Shown: positions 25,241-34,160, counted from the first letter of the stretch. The stretch is DNA of 40,369 nt from an uncultured Collinsella sp. (GCA_900542325.1 UQMY01000023.1:1-40369), one strand, 5' to 3'. The notes: generated by a model not told the origin, from the letters alone. Numbers and translations: made by a program.

Positions 25241-27328
25241 ATGGCCGAACTTACTGACCGCTTCGGGACCATGGTGTTCTCTGAGGAAGTCATGAAGGAC
25301 TACCTCCCCAAGGACATTTGGAAGCGCCTTGCTGCAACCCTCGAGGACGGTGAGCCGCTCGACCTGGATGTGGCCAACGCCGTTGCCCACGCCATGAAGG
25401 TCTGGGCCATCTCCAAGGGCGCGACGCACTACGCGCACTGGTTCCAGCCGCTTTCGGGCATTACTTCCGAGAAGCACGACAGCTTCCTCGAGCCCAACCA
25501 CGACGGCACCGCCATTACCAAGTTTACGGGCAAGAACCTCATCCAGGGCGAGCCGGACGCCTCCAGCTTCCCCAACGGCGGCCTGCGTGCCACCTTCGAG
25601 GCCCGTGGCTACACCGCTTGGGATCCCACCAGCCCCGCCTTTATCAAGGACGATGTCCTGTGCATCCCCACGGCTTTTTGCTCCTACACGGGCGAGGCCC
25701 TGGACAAGAAGACCCCGCTGCTGCGCTCCATGACCGCACTCTCGCGTGAGTCCAAGCGCGTTTTGGCGCTGTTTGGTAAGACCCCCAAGAAGGTCGTTCC
25801 TTCCGTGGGCGATGAGCAGGAGTACTTCCTGATCAAGAAGGACGCTTACCGCAAGCGCAGGGACCTGGTCATCACCGGGCGCACCCTCTTTGGCGCTGCT
25901 CCCTGCAAGGGCCAGGAGCTCGAGGAGCACTACTTTGGCGCTATCCGCCCCACCGTCTCGTCCTATATGAAGGACCTGGACGATGAACTGTGGGCGCTTG
26001 GCATTCCTGCCAAGACCAAGCACAACGAGGTCGCTCCCTGCCAGCATGAGCTCGCCCCTGTCTACGGCGAGGTCAACGAGGCCATCGACCAGAATCTGGT
26101 CATGATGGAGAAGATGAAGCTCATCGCCTCCCGTCACGACTTGGTCTGCCTGCTGCACGAGAAGCCCTTTGAGGGCATCAACGGTTCGGGCAAGCACAAC
26201 AACTGGTCGCTTGGCACCGAGTCCGAGAACCTGCTCGACCCGGGCGACACCCCGCTCGACAACCTGCAGTTCATCGTCTTCCTCACCGCGGTGATCGAGG
26301 CCGTCGATAACTATCAGGAGCTCTTGCGTGCCTCCGTTGCCTCGGCCGGCAACGATCATCGTCTGGGCGCCAACGAGGCTCCTCCGGCGATTATGTCTAT
26401 CTTCCTGGGCGACCAGCTTACCGAGGTCGTCGAGAAGATCATCGATGGCAAAGCTTCCGTCCATGCCACGCGCGGCGTGCTCGACCTGGGCGCCGATACC
26501 CTGCCCAAGCTGATGCAAGACAACACCGACCGCAACCGCACCTCCCCGTTCGCCTTCACTGGCAACAAGTTCGAGTTCCGTGCCTGCGGCTCTGAGCAGA
26601 ACGTCTCCGACTCCAACCTGGTGCTCGATGCCGCCGTGGCCAAGTCGCTCAAGTCCTTCGCCGACGCACTCGAGGGTACGCCCGAGGATAAGTTCCAGGA
26701 CGCCGCGCTCGAGTACTGCAAGAAGGTGCTGACCGATCACCAGCGTATCCTGTTCTCCGGCGACGGTTACTCCGACGAGTGGCCCATCGAGGCCGAGAAG
26801 CGTGGCCTTGCCAACAACAAGACTACGGCCGACGCCCTGCCCGCCTTTGTTTCCGATAAGGCTATCGCGCTCTTTGAGGAGACGGGCGTCCTGACCCGCG
26901 CCGAGGCCCAGTGCCGCTACGACTGCAAGCTCGAGAAGTACAACAAGCTCATGAACATCGAGGCTACCACGATGATTCGCGAGGCGCGTCGTACCTATCG
27001 TCCGGTCATCACCGCCTATGCCACCAAGGTCGCTAAGGGCCTGGAGGCAATCCGCGCTGCCGGTGCCGATGCTGCCATGCAGTGCGAGCAGAACACGCTC
27101 AACAAGCTCTGCAACGGCATCACCGCCATCAACGACTCCATCAAGGCGCTCGACGCCGTGCATCAGAAGGCCGAGGCTCTCGATGGCCAGGAGCAGGCCA
27201 ACGTGTACGCGCACGAGGTCGTTCCCGCTATGGATACGCTGCGCGCCGCCGTGGACGCCATGGAAGAGATCGTGGCCGCCGACTACTGGCCGGTTCCGAC
27301 CTACGACGACATCCTGTTCTACGTGTAG
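25241..27328 (+). CDS. glnN: Type III glutamine synthetase
   Basis: This 695-residue enzyme makes glutamine from glutamate, ammonia and ATP. The start is ATG 25241 behind GAAGGGAG; the open frame from 25178 has no ribosome site. The length and the N-terminal start (FGTMVFSEEVMKDYLPK) mark the GSIII class rather than the roughly 450-residue type I. Catalytic-core stretches include the metal-binding VGDEQEYFLI, NEVAPCQHELAPVYGEVN, and GINGSGKHNNWSLGT. GSIII occurs in anaerobes such as Bacteroides and some Clostridia and Actinobacteria. It is monocistronic, with hairpins in the leader and a strong terminator after. Confidence 0.95.
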   Translation: MAELTDRFGTMVFSEEVMKDYLPKDIWKRLAATLEDGEPLDLDVANAVAHAMKVWAISKGATHYAHWFQPLSGITSEKHDSFLEPNHDGTAITKFTGKNLIQGEPDASSFPNGGLRATFEARGYTAWDPTSPAFIKDDVLCIPTAFCSYTGEALDKKTPLLRSMTALSRESKRVLALFGKTPKKVVPSVGDEQEYFLIKKDAYRKRRDLVITGRTLFGAAPCKGQELEEHYFGAIRPTVSSYMKDLDDELWALGIPAKTKHNEVAPCQHELAPVYGEVNEAIDQNLVMMEKMKLIASRHDLVCLLHEKPFEGINGSGKHNNWSLGTESENLLDPGDTPLDNLQFIVFLTAVIEAVDNYQELLRASVASAGNDHRLGANEAPPAIMSIFLGDQLTEVVEKIIDGKASVHATRGVLDLGADTLPKLMQDNTDRNRTSPFAFTGNKFEFRACGSEQNVSDSNLVLDAAVAKSLKSFADALEGTPEDKFQDAALEYCKKVLTDHQRILFSGDGYSDEWPIEAEKRGLANNKTTADALPAFVSDKAIALFEETGVLTRAEAQCRYDCKLEKYNKLMNIEATTMIREARRTYRPVITAYATKVAKGLEAIRAAGADAAMQCEQNTLNKLCNGITAINDSIKALDAVHQKAEALDGQEQANVYAHEVVPAMDTLRAAVDAMEEIVAADYWPVPTYDDILFYV

Positions 27329-27357
27329 AGCGTAACCGACATATCGTCATGGTATTG

Positions 27358-27393
27358 AGCCGGGGTCCGCATCGCGCGGGCCCCGGCTTTTTG
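27358..27393 (+). terminator. Rho-independent terminator of glutamine synthetase
   Basis: AGCCGGGGTCCGC/GCGGGCCCCGGCT (one T-G pair) is followed by TTTTTG. Confidence 0.9.
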
Positions 27394-27452
27394 TTCGCGA
27401 AGGACGATTTGGAGTCCGTTTTGCAACTGATTTGCCAACGCAATAAGGGGTC

Positions 27453-27672
27453 GTGGGCAAATAACGTCAAATATGAGTACTGTCACTAAACTACTGCCAT
27501 CTCGAAATGGCAGTTTTTGCCGAGTTAGACCACATATGTCCAGGTATATAGCTGAGGTTTGGCTCAATCTGGGCACCAGGTTGTTGATTTGACATCTGAT
27601 TCACCATCAAAAAGGCCGAATTCGCTGTTACTAAATCGGTAACAGTACTCATATTTGCCATTTTTTGCCCAC
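27453..27672. mobile_element. 220-bp MITE-like element with 34-bp imperfect terminal inverted repeats
   Basis: The ends 27453-27486 and 27639-27672 match in inverted orientation at 30 of 34 positions, sharing CAAATATGAGTACTGT. Inside are a terminator-like hairpin ACTGCCAT/ATGGCAGT followed by TTTTTG (27493-27518) and no gene. No clear target duplication is visible. It lies between the glutamine synthetase terminator and a tRNA fragment. Confidence 0.65.
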
Positions 27673-27703
27673 GGGCCCTTGGACGACAGTGTGATTTATG
27701 CTG

Positions 27704-27720
27704 TCGGGTTCGAATCCCGG
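27704..27720 (+). other. tRNA T-arm remnant
   Basis: TCGGG-TTCGAAT-CCCGG has the exact form of a tRNA T-stem and loop (one T-G pair), on the plus strand. No matching D-arm, anticodon arm or acceptor stem could be assembled upstream. It is probably a 3' piece of a lost tRNA or an old attachment site. Confidence 0.55.
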
Positions 27721-27732
27721 CATATCGGTAGC

Positions 27733-27764
27733 AAAAAGCCCGCCACCGCGAGGGCAACGGGCTT
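27733..27764 (-). terminator. Terminator of tRNA-Glu (minus strand)
   Basis: Read on the minus strand, AAGCCCG/CGGGCTT with an inner GCCC/GGGC-type extension is followed by TTT, 12 bases after the tRNA CCA end. Confidence 0.8.
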
Positions 27765-27775
27765 CTCAATTTAAA

Positions 27776-27852
27776 TGGTGCCCCCAGCGGGATTCGAACC
27801 CGCGATATCCACCTTGAAAGGGTGGCGTCCTTGGCCGCTAGACGATGGGGAC
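27776..27852 (-). tRNA. tRNA-Glu (anticodon TTC)
   Basis: A 77-nt minus-strand gene. The acceptor stem GTCCCCA/TGGGGGC pairs over 7 bp. The D-arm contains TAGCGGCCAAGGA. The anticodon arm CCACC-CTTTCAA-GGTGG has anticodon TTC, reading GAA/GAG. The T-arm is GCGGG-TTCGAAT-CCCGC. The discriminator A and the CCA are encoded. Confidence 0.97.
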
Positions 27853-28030
27853 AGCGGGAAAGAGTATAGCAGACTTTTTTGCCGGTGCGCATATCGTTGG
27901 CAAACTGGAAAACCACCACACAGGAGCCGACTCTCTATCCCGATTTTCAAATATCTCAATCTGTAACATCTAAGCGGATAAATCGGCTCTACCTGTTACA
28001 GACCGAGACAAACTACCGTGGCGGGTCGAA

Positions 28031-28065
28031 ACCACCACAAAGGTACCTGTCCCCTTTGTGGTGGT
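28031..28065. repeat. REP-like palindrome, 13-bp arms
   Basis: ACCACCACAAAGG/CCTTTGTGGTGGT encloses TACCTGTCC. Read on the minus strand its centre is CAAAGGGGACAGGTACCTTTG, closely similar to the centre of 35377-35403. It lies 6 bp beyond the stop of the MurT-GatD gene and has no T run. Confidence 0.75.
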
Positions 28066-28071
28066 GGGGTG

Positions 28072-30249
28072 CTAGGGGAGGAGCTTCATGGCGGCGTCGT
28101 GGGCGGCGTGCTCGTAGGCGTCGTCGAGGGGTTTGAGCGGCAGCAGGGCTGTGGCCTGCGCATCGCCGCGGCGCTCGAGGGCGTGCGCGATCAGCCAGTC
28201 GGCGAGTTCGGGGTTTTTGGGCAGCGCCGGCCCGTGCAGGTACGTGCCGATCACGCCCTTGTAGACGAGGCCCTCAAAGCCATCGTCGCCGTTGTTGCCG
28301 GTGCCCGTGACGACAGACGTTCCGAGCGGCGTGGCCTCTGCATCGAGCAAGGTGCGGCCGCCGTGGTTCTCGAATCCCACAAAGGGCTCGGGTGACAGGT
28401 CGGTCTTGACGGCGACGTTGCCGATCAGGCGGTCGGAGCCGCGTACGGTTTCGGCGGCAATGACGCCCAGGCCCTCGATGCGATCTTCGCCCATATAGTA
28501 CGAACGGCCGAGCAGCTGATAGCCGCCACAGATAGCAAGCAGTGTGCCGCCGTCCTCAACATAGGCCGCGACCTTGTCTTTTTGAGCGAGCAGTTCGTGT
28601 GCCACGGCCAGCTGGTCGCGATCGGAGCCGCCGCCCATCATAACGATGTCGGCGTCGGTCAGGTCGAGCGTCTCGCCCATGTGGACTTCGTCCACACGCA
28701 CGGGAATGCCGCGCCAGGCGCAGCGGCGTTCGAGCGCGATAACGTTGCCGCCGTCGGCGTAGAGGTTGAGCGCATCGGGATACAGGTAGACGATGCGCAG
28801 GGGGCGCGAAAGCTCGACCGGCGCAATATCGGTGGGGACAGCGCTACCATCGGCGCGCGTTACGGCGTGGGAGACAATCGAGCTTGCATCGTCGTCTTTA
28901 AGCCCGTCGAGCTCCTTGACTAACGGCGGGAAGGCCGTGTAGTTGGCGACGGCGTAGAAGGTGTCATCGGCGGCCTCGTCTGCCACGGCGCCGATCGCCT
29001 GCGCGACGTCCGAGATAATCGCGGCATCGATGCCGGCGTACTTGAGGCGTACCTGCATGTCGTGCGCACGCGTGCCTCCGGCAAAGGCGACAAGACCCGG
29101 CGTGTCGGCGATGCGCTCGAAGTCGACATCGTAGATCCACGAGACATCGTGGCCGTCGGCATCGTTATCGTTTAGGAAGAAGGCGCAGAGCCTGCCACCT
29201 GCCGTTTTAATGGACTGGATCTGGCGATCGAAGCCCACGGGATTCTTGGCCAGGTTTGCCTCGACGGTGCGACCGGCAATATCCCAGCGGCCCATGCGTC
29301 CGCCGGCAGGCACGTAGGCATCGAGCGTGGGCTGCAGGTGCGCCGCGTCCACGCCCAGCTCGTGCGCCGCAAAGAAGGCGGCGGCGACGTTATAGACCAT
29401 GTACAGGCCGTTGTAGCGCGTGGCGATGTGCGTTGCGGGTGCGTCGGTATTGGGTCCAAAGACCAAGTCAAATTCGTAGCCGTCGTAGGTAAGCTCAACG
29501 TCCGTCACGCGACGGACAAGCGCAGGGCGGGCCCAGCCGCACGAGGGGCAATGGTAGGCGCCGAGCTGGCCGTATTGCACGTAGTCATACTCCAGCGGCG
29601 CGTTGCACTGCGAGCAAAAACGCGAGTCGCTAATGCGATCGGACTCGGTGCCCGTGGCGCCGTCGATGCCAAAGGCGATGCTCGTGTTGGGAACGCGTGC
29701 GGCGATCGCGGCACACAGCGGGTCGTCTGCGTTGTAGATGAGCGTTGTTGCCGGAGAGAGCTCCAACGCATGGGCAATGACGTCTTGGGTATGGTCGATC
29801 TCGCCGTAGCGGTCTAGCTGGTCGCGGAACAGGTTGAGCAGCACGAAGTACGTCGGCTTGAGCTTGGGTAGGACGCGCACGGTGTAGAGCTCATCGCATT
29901 CAAAAACGCCCACGCGCTTGCCGCCGCCGGCTCGCTTGAGGCCGCTGCGCGCCTCGAGCAGTGCGCCCACCACGCCCGGCTCCATGTTGTTGCCGGCGCG
30001 GTTGCATACCACGGTGGCGCCGCTGGCGGCAACGGCGTCGGCGATGAGGTTGGAGGTGGTGGTCTTGCCATTAGTACCGGTGATCACCACGCTGCGGTCG
30101 ACCAGGCTCGCGAGGTCGCTTAGCAGCTCGGGGTCGATCTTCATGGCGATGCGGCCGGGAAGCACGCCACCCTGGCGTTTGAGGACAGAGCGCAGTCCCC
30201 AGCGGGCGATATCGCTCGAGGTGCAGGCGAGAGATGAGCGGAGGTTCAT
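28072..30249 (-). CDS. MurT-GatD fusion, lipid II isoglutaminyl synthase
   Basis: This 725-residue fusion joins two proteins usually encoded separately. Residues 1-450 are MurT: Mur-ligase P-loop GTNGKTTT (58-65), a zinc ribbon with C212, C215, C234 and C237, the C-terminal DUF1727 domain, and the NPVG segment at 336. Residues 484-725 are GatD, a CobB/CobQ-like glutamine amidotransferase: catalytic C574 in AICGGYQLLG and H672 in TYLHGP. Together they amidate the D-glutamate of lipid II to D-isoglutamine, which aids peptidoglycan cross-linking in Gram-positives. The start ATG 30249 has AGGA nine bases before. It is the last gene of an apparent operon with two TPR-like genes upstream. The fusion fixes 1:1 stoichiometry; the linker is about residues 450-483. 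Confidence 0.93.
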   Translation of the reverse strand: MNLRSSLACTSSDIARWGLRSVLKRQGGVLPGRIAMKIDPELLSDLASLVDRSVVITGTNGKTTTSNLIADAVAASGATVVCNRAGNNMEPGVVGALLEARSGLKRAGGGKRVGVFECDELYTVRVLPKLKPTYFVLLNLFRDQLDRYGEIDHTQDVIAHALELSPATTLIYNADDPLCAAIAARVPNTSIAFGIDGATGTESDRISDSRFCSQCNAPLEYDYVQYGQLGAYHCPSCGWARPALVRRVTDVELTYDGYEFDLVFGPNTDAPATHIATRYNGLYMVYNVAAAFFAAHELGVDAAHLQPTLDAYVPAGGRMGRWDIAGRTVEANLAKNPVGFDRQIQSIKTAGGRLCAFFLNDNDADGHDVSWIYDVDFERIADTPGLVAFAGGTRAHDMQVRLKYAGIDAAIISDVAQAIGAVADEAADDTFYAVANYTAFPPLVKELDGLKDDDASSIVSHAVTRADGSAVPTDIAPVELSRPLRIVYLYPDALNLYADGGNVIALERRCAWRGIPVRVDEVHMGETLDLTDADIVMMGGGSDRDQLAVAHELLAQKDKVAAYVEDGGTLLAICGGYQLLGRSYYMGEDRIEGLGVIAAETVRGSDRLIGNVAVKTDLSPEPFVGFENHGGRTLLDAEATPLGTSVVTGTGNNGDDGFEGLVYKGVIGTYLHGPALPKNPELADWLIAHALERRGDAQATALLPLKPLDDAYEHAAHDAAMKLLP

Positions 30250-30294
30250 GAAGCCGTTCCTAACATAGATGACATGGTCGGGGCGATCGCGTCG

Positions 30295-31338
30295 CTAAAA
30301 GCCGTAGCGGCGCGCAAATTCCTGGGCAAGCTGCGATACATCTTCGCAGGCGTTGGCCCAGGGGGCAAAGTCGGGGGTGTCCGAGATAATACCGTCGGCT
30401 TCCCAAACCGCCTGGTGCGAGAGGTCCCAGGGGTCGCGCGGCTCGGGTCGGCAGGGAAGATACGGCGTCTGGTACATGGGGTTCAGCAAGAAGAACGCGC
30501 CGCCCTCGCAACGGTTAGCGAACTCACGCAGCGCGCGCGTCGCCGGGCGCATCTTGTTCGTTTTGAACAGCAAGATCGTGCGGGCGAGCAGGTACCAAGG
30601 AGAGTTTTCGAGTGCGTCTGCCCCCATCTGCTCCTCGAGCTGGTGGGCCAGGGCAAAAAAGCCGTCCTGGTCTTCTAGGCGGGCGAGGGCGAGCAGCACG
30701 GTGCCGGCGGCCCGGGTAGGATAGCCTTCCGCCTTAAGAACGCGGCGAGCATAGTTGGCGGCGGCGCGGTAACGAGCGCTCGCCATGCACAGCTGCGAGA
30801 TGGCCTCGAGTGTGTGAAGCCACCCGATAAGGGCCGGCTCGCTCACGGTAAGGTCCGCTGCGGTGACACCGTCGGCCAAAACATTATTGGCCCAGTAGTG
30901 CGGGGCCTCCATATCAAACCCGGGCACGCCCTGTTGCAAGTAGTCGGCCGTGCTCGTCTCGAGCTTCATCAGGTCGCCCAGGCAGGCGTCGACGGGCGTG
31001 TCCGCCAAAATGATGGCGAGCAGCTGGGCATCGACGGCCAGCGCATCGATGCGGACGATCTTGAGCAGCTCATCACGCATATCGTCGAACAGGCGGTTGC
31101 GCGTCTGCTCGAACTCCTCGTCGCTGCCCATGTCCTCGATGCGATGGAGCTCGTCGAGCAGGTGGCGATGAACACCGGCATAGGACAGCAGCGCCTGAGC
31201 ATGCTCGGACTGCGCATACTTTTGGGGATTCGCGCTAATGTCGTTATGGACAAGCTCGCGTGCTGCATCGGTGAGCTCGGGGTGCGACGCCAGATAGGTA
31301 CGCTCCAGGTAGGCGGGGATGTAGACGCTCGGATCCAT
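30295..31338 (-). CDS. TPR-like hypothetical protein
   Basis: This 347-residue all-helical protein has repeated 34-residue-like units (for example SARYRAAANYARRVLKAEGYPTRAAGTVLLALARLEDQ and WYLLARTILLFKTNKMRPATRALREFA) typical of TPR or related superhelices. It has no signal peptide, membrane helix or enzyme motif. Its ATG overlaps the stop of the preceding gene as TAATG, so they are translationally coupled. MurT-GatD starts 45 bases after its stop. The C-terminal segment (MYQTPYLPCRPEPRDPWD) echoes PYLANTPLRRRP in the partner, so the two may be distant paralogues. Function unknown. Confidence 0.75.
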   Translation of the reverse strand: MDPSVYIPAYLERTYLASHPELTDAARELVHNDISANPQKYAQSEHAQALLSYAGVHRHLLDELHRIEDMGSDEEFEQTRNRLFDDMRDELLKIVRIDALAVDAQLLAIILADTPVDACLGDLMKLETSTADYLQQGVPGFDMEAPHYWANNVLADGVTAADLTVSEPALIGWLHTLEAISQLCMASARYRAAANYARRVLKAEGYPTRAAGTVLLALARLEDQDGFFALAHQLEEQMGADALENSPWYLLARTILLFKTNKMRPATRALREFANRCEGGAFFLLNPMYQTPYLPCRPEPRDPWDLSHQAVWEADGIISDTPDFAPWANACEDVSQLAQEFARRYGF

Positions 31339-32414
31339 TAGAGGTCTCCTCCCTTAAACGGCAAGCCCTGCTCGGCCGCCCGCAGTATGCGCTCGTCGAT
31401 CTGGGAGCGCACGATGTCGTTGGTGGCGACCCAGGCGGCAAAGCTGGCGTTGTCGGGCGCGCCCAGGCCCTCCTGCAGTACCGGCGTCGCCTCGGAGAGT
31501 GCAAGGACGAGCTCGTCGGTGGAGCCTGCACCCACGTTGACGCGGGCATAGACGCCATCGGGAAACTCGGTTTGGAAGTAGAGCGCCTCGGCTGCGTGCG
31601 GGCACGAGCGCGCAAGGATACGCAGGTAGTGTTCGGCGCCCTCGTAATCCAGCTCGCGCCAGGCAGCGCTCATCAGCGCGATGAGCGTCCACGGGTCCAA
31701 GTCGCGTTCTGCATCCTTGGGACGACGGCGCAGCGGCGTGTTGGCGAGATAGGGGACGGAGTGGGCAGAGCGAAAGCGCTTGAGCTCCTCAGCGGGGTAT
31801 TCGAGCTTTGCCATGGCGAGCATTGCGGTGTGGCGGACGCCGGCAGGATCGTTGGGGGCAAAGTCGAGGCTGCGGTTTGCGGCTTCGAGCGACATGCGGT
31901 AGCGGCCGCTAATGAGGGCGCGCGACGCAAGGGCGGCAAGCCAGCGCAGGTAGGGGCGGCGCATAAGGTCGCCTGCAGCCTCGCGCTCGTAGGGGTCCTG
32001 CGCCGAGGCGATCTTGAGCGCCAGGTCGTGCTCCACCTCGTCGCACTTGGACACCAGATATTGCACGTATTCCTCGTTGGAGTCAGCGGTGAGGGCGCAC
32101 AACATGCGCTGCGCATCCCAGTTGGCCGGATCGAGTGCGGCGGCCTCGCGAAGCATGTTCTCGGCAGCGGCCTCTTCCTGCTCGGCTTGGGCATCGTCGG
32201 GGATAAAGGGAATGCGGTAGTCGACGGCCTCGACCACCTTGGCAATCAGATGCCCGGCGCGGTCGCGGTCGTGCACGATGAGCGGCGCGGGGTTGCGGGT
32301 GAATTGCTCCATCAGACGCTCGACGGCGGGGCCGTCGGTGAGCGGGATATTGTCGCGGCGCAAGGCCTCAAGAACGAGGCGATGGCAATCCTCTTGAATG
32401 GGATCGAATGCCAT
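31338..32414 (-). CDS. TPR-like hypothetical protein, first gene of MurT-GatD operon
   Basis: This 358-residue protein starts MAFDPIQEDCHRLVLEALRR at ATG 32414 behind AAAGGAGG. The central and C-terminal parts hold several helix pairs of TPR type (AENMLREAAALDPANWDAQRMLCAL, RYRMSLEAANRSLDFAPNDPAGVRHTAML, ALMSAAWRELDYEGAEHYLRILARSCPHAAEAL). There is no export signal. It is coupled by TAATG overlap to the second TPR-like gene. Its position before a cell-wall amidation enzyme suggests a scaffold or regulatory role in that pathway, which is inference only. Confidence 0.75.
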   Translation of the reverse strand: MAFDPIQEDCHRLVLEALRRDNIPLTDGPAVERLMEQFTRNPAPLIVHDRDRAGHLIAKVVEAVDYRIPFIPDDAQAEQEEAAAENMLREAAALDPANWDAQRMLCALTADSNEEYVQYLVSKCDEVEHDLALKIASAQDPYEREAAGDLMRRPYLRWLAALASRALISGRYRMSLEAANRSLDFAPNDPAGVRHTAMLAMAKLEYPAEELKRFRSAHSVPYLANTPLRRRPKDAERDLDPWTLIALMSAAWRELDYEGAEHYLRILARSCPHAAEALYFQTEFPDGVYARVNVGAGSTDELVLALSEATPVLQEGLGAPDNASFAAWVATNDIVRSQIDERILRAAEQGLPFKGGDL

Positions 32415-32914
32415 GGGGCCTCCTTTGCTGCGGTTAGGGTTCAAATGTCTCTATATAAGGTTCTAGTTTACCCGCATGTGGCACACCGGGGGTGCCGCAC
32501 TTGGACATGCACCTTTGCACCACGAAGACGGATGTCGCACAAATGTCGGCACCTTGGACGACTGAGTGGTATCACGGTGCCGCAAACGGTCGATTTTTGG
32601 CGGCGAACGGGGCGCATTTTGGAGGGGCACCGTCCTGCCCGGGATATGTGGTCAACCTTGATAAAACGTTTGCCCAGCTTGGGAGTATGAATGCCCCACA
32701 AGGGTCTTCAGGGATAGAAAAAACGTTTCATCATTGTCGGCTTTAGGTGAATAACTGACCAACCAGAACGGTAAAATAGTGTTTGTCTGAGCGTTGAGAC
32801 GTTTAGACATCGCGCATTGTCATCGCCGGCAACGCGCAAAACGGTCCTAACGGAGCCAATCGGGTGCTCCGTTATATACGCAAGTCTAAGAGGGGCTTGT
32901 TTAGGAGGCACAGT
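32415..32914. other. 500-bp non-coding region between divergent operons
   Basis: No gene is supported. It holds an imperfect 21-22-bp near-tandem pair (GCAAACGGTCG... at 32582 and GCGAACGGGGCG... at 32603, both ending in ATTTTGG or TTTTTGG), an 8-bp inverted pair ACGGTGCC/GGCACCGT (32574 and 32626) around it, and two AAACGTTT-type words. It may contain the decayed remains of a repeat element. Promoters must lie here, but none is clear. Confidence 0.5.
32848..32874 (+). promoter_or_regulatory. Hairpin or operator before alcohol dehydrogenase
   Basis: A perfect 9-bp inverted repeat TAACGGAGC/GCTCCGTTA with a 9-nt loop ends 40 bp before the dehydrogenase ATG. It could be a protein-binding site or a leader hairpin. 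Confidence 0.5.
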
Positions 32915-34138
32915 ATGGGACGTTTTACCAATCCTCGCGATCTGTACTTTGGTGAGGGCGCTCGCCACGAGGTGAAGAACCTCAAGGGCAAGAAGGCCAT
33001 CATCGTTTCTGGCGGCAGCTCTATGCGCCGCGGCGGGTTCCTGCAGGACGTTGAGGCCGACCTCAAAGAGGGCGGCTTCGAGGTCAAGCTGTTCGAGGGC
33101 GTCGAGTCCGATCCGTCCATCGAGACGGTCATGAAGGGCGCCGAGGCCATGCGCGAGTTCGAGCCCGACTGGATTATCGCCATCGGCGGCGGCTCGCCCA
33201 TCGATGCCGCTAAGGCCATGTGGGTCTTCTACGAGTATCCCGAGGAGTCCTTCGATAACATCATCCAGCCGTTCAGCTTCCCCGAGCTGCGTCAGAAGGC
33301 TCACTTCTGCGCCATCTCCTCTACCTCCGGTACCGCTACCGAGGTTACCGCCTTCTCCGTCATCACCGACTACGCCAAGGGCATCAAGTACCCGCTGGCC
33401 GACTTCAACATCACCCCTGATGTCGCCATCGTCGACCCCGAGCTCACCTACACCATGCCCGCCAAGCTGTGCGCTCACACCGGCATGGATGCTCTGACCC
33501 ACTGCATGGAGGCCTACGTTTCTACCTTCGCCTCTATGTTCACCGACGCCAACGCCCTGCACGGCATCCGCGAGATCGTCGAGTGGCTGCCCAAGTCCTA
33601 TGCTGGCGACCATGAGGCCCGTCAGCACATGCATGAGGCTCAGTGCATCGCCGGCATCGCCTTCTCCTCGGGCCTGCTGGGCATCGTTCACTCCATGGCT
33701 CACAAGACCGGTGCAGCCTTTGAGAACGGCCACATCATCCACGGTGCTGCTAACGCTATGTACCTTGGCAAGGTCATCCAGTGGAACTCCAAGGATCCCC
33801 GTGCTGCCGAGCGCTACGCTTATGTGGCCAAGGAGATCCTGCACCTTCCCGGCGAGACCAACGAGGAGCTTATCGCTGCGCTCGTCCAGAAGATCCGCGA
33901 CCTCAACGACCAGCTCAACATTCCGCAGTCCATCAAGGATTACGCGAATGGTGGCGTGAAGGTCGACGCCGAGAACCCGCAGATGGTTTCCGAGGAGGAG
34001 TTCCTCGCCAAGCTCCCCGAGATCGCCGCGAACGCCGAGCAGGACGCCTGCACGCCCGAGAACCCGCGTGAGACCAAGGCTGCCGACTTCGAGAAGATTC
34101 TCAAGGCCTGCTACTACGACACCGACATCGATTTCTAA
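32915..34138 (+). CDS. Iron-containing alcohol dehydrogenase
   Basis: This 407-residue NAD(P)-dependent oxidoreductase starts at ATG 32915 behind TTAGGAGG; the open frame from 32864 is leader. Motifs are GGGSPIDAAKA (91-101) for nucleotide binding, SSTSGTATEVT (135-145), and the metal site with D192 and H196 (MDALTHCMEA), H259, and H276 or H273. It is probably a fermentative enzyme reducing an aldehyde to an alcohol (butanol-dehydrogenase-like) to recycle NADH; the substrate is not predictable. It begins a run of three related metal-dependent dehydrogenase genes, but each of the first two has its own terminator. Confidence 0.93.
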   Translation: MGRFTNPRDLYFGEGARHEVKNLKGKKAIIVSGGSSMRRGGFLQDVEADLKEGGFEVKLFEGVESDPSIETVMKGAEAMREFEPDWIIAIGGGSPIDAAKAMWVFYEYPEESFDNIIQPFSFPELRQKAHFCAISSTSGTATEVTAFSVITDYAKGIKYPLADFNITPDVAIVDPELTYTMPAKLCAHTGMDALTHCMEAYVSTFASMFTDANALHGIREIVEWLPKSYAGDHEARQHMHEAQCIAGIAFSSGLLGIVHSMAHKTGAAFENGHIIHGAANAMYLGKVIQWNSKDPRAAERYAYVAKEILHLPGETNEELIAALVQKIRDLNDQLNIPQSIKDYANGGVKVDAENPQMVSEEEFLAKLPEIAANAEQDACTPENPRETKAADFEKILKACYYDTDIDF

Positions 34139-34160
34139 TCGACTCTTGTTATCGTAACGA

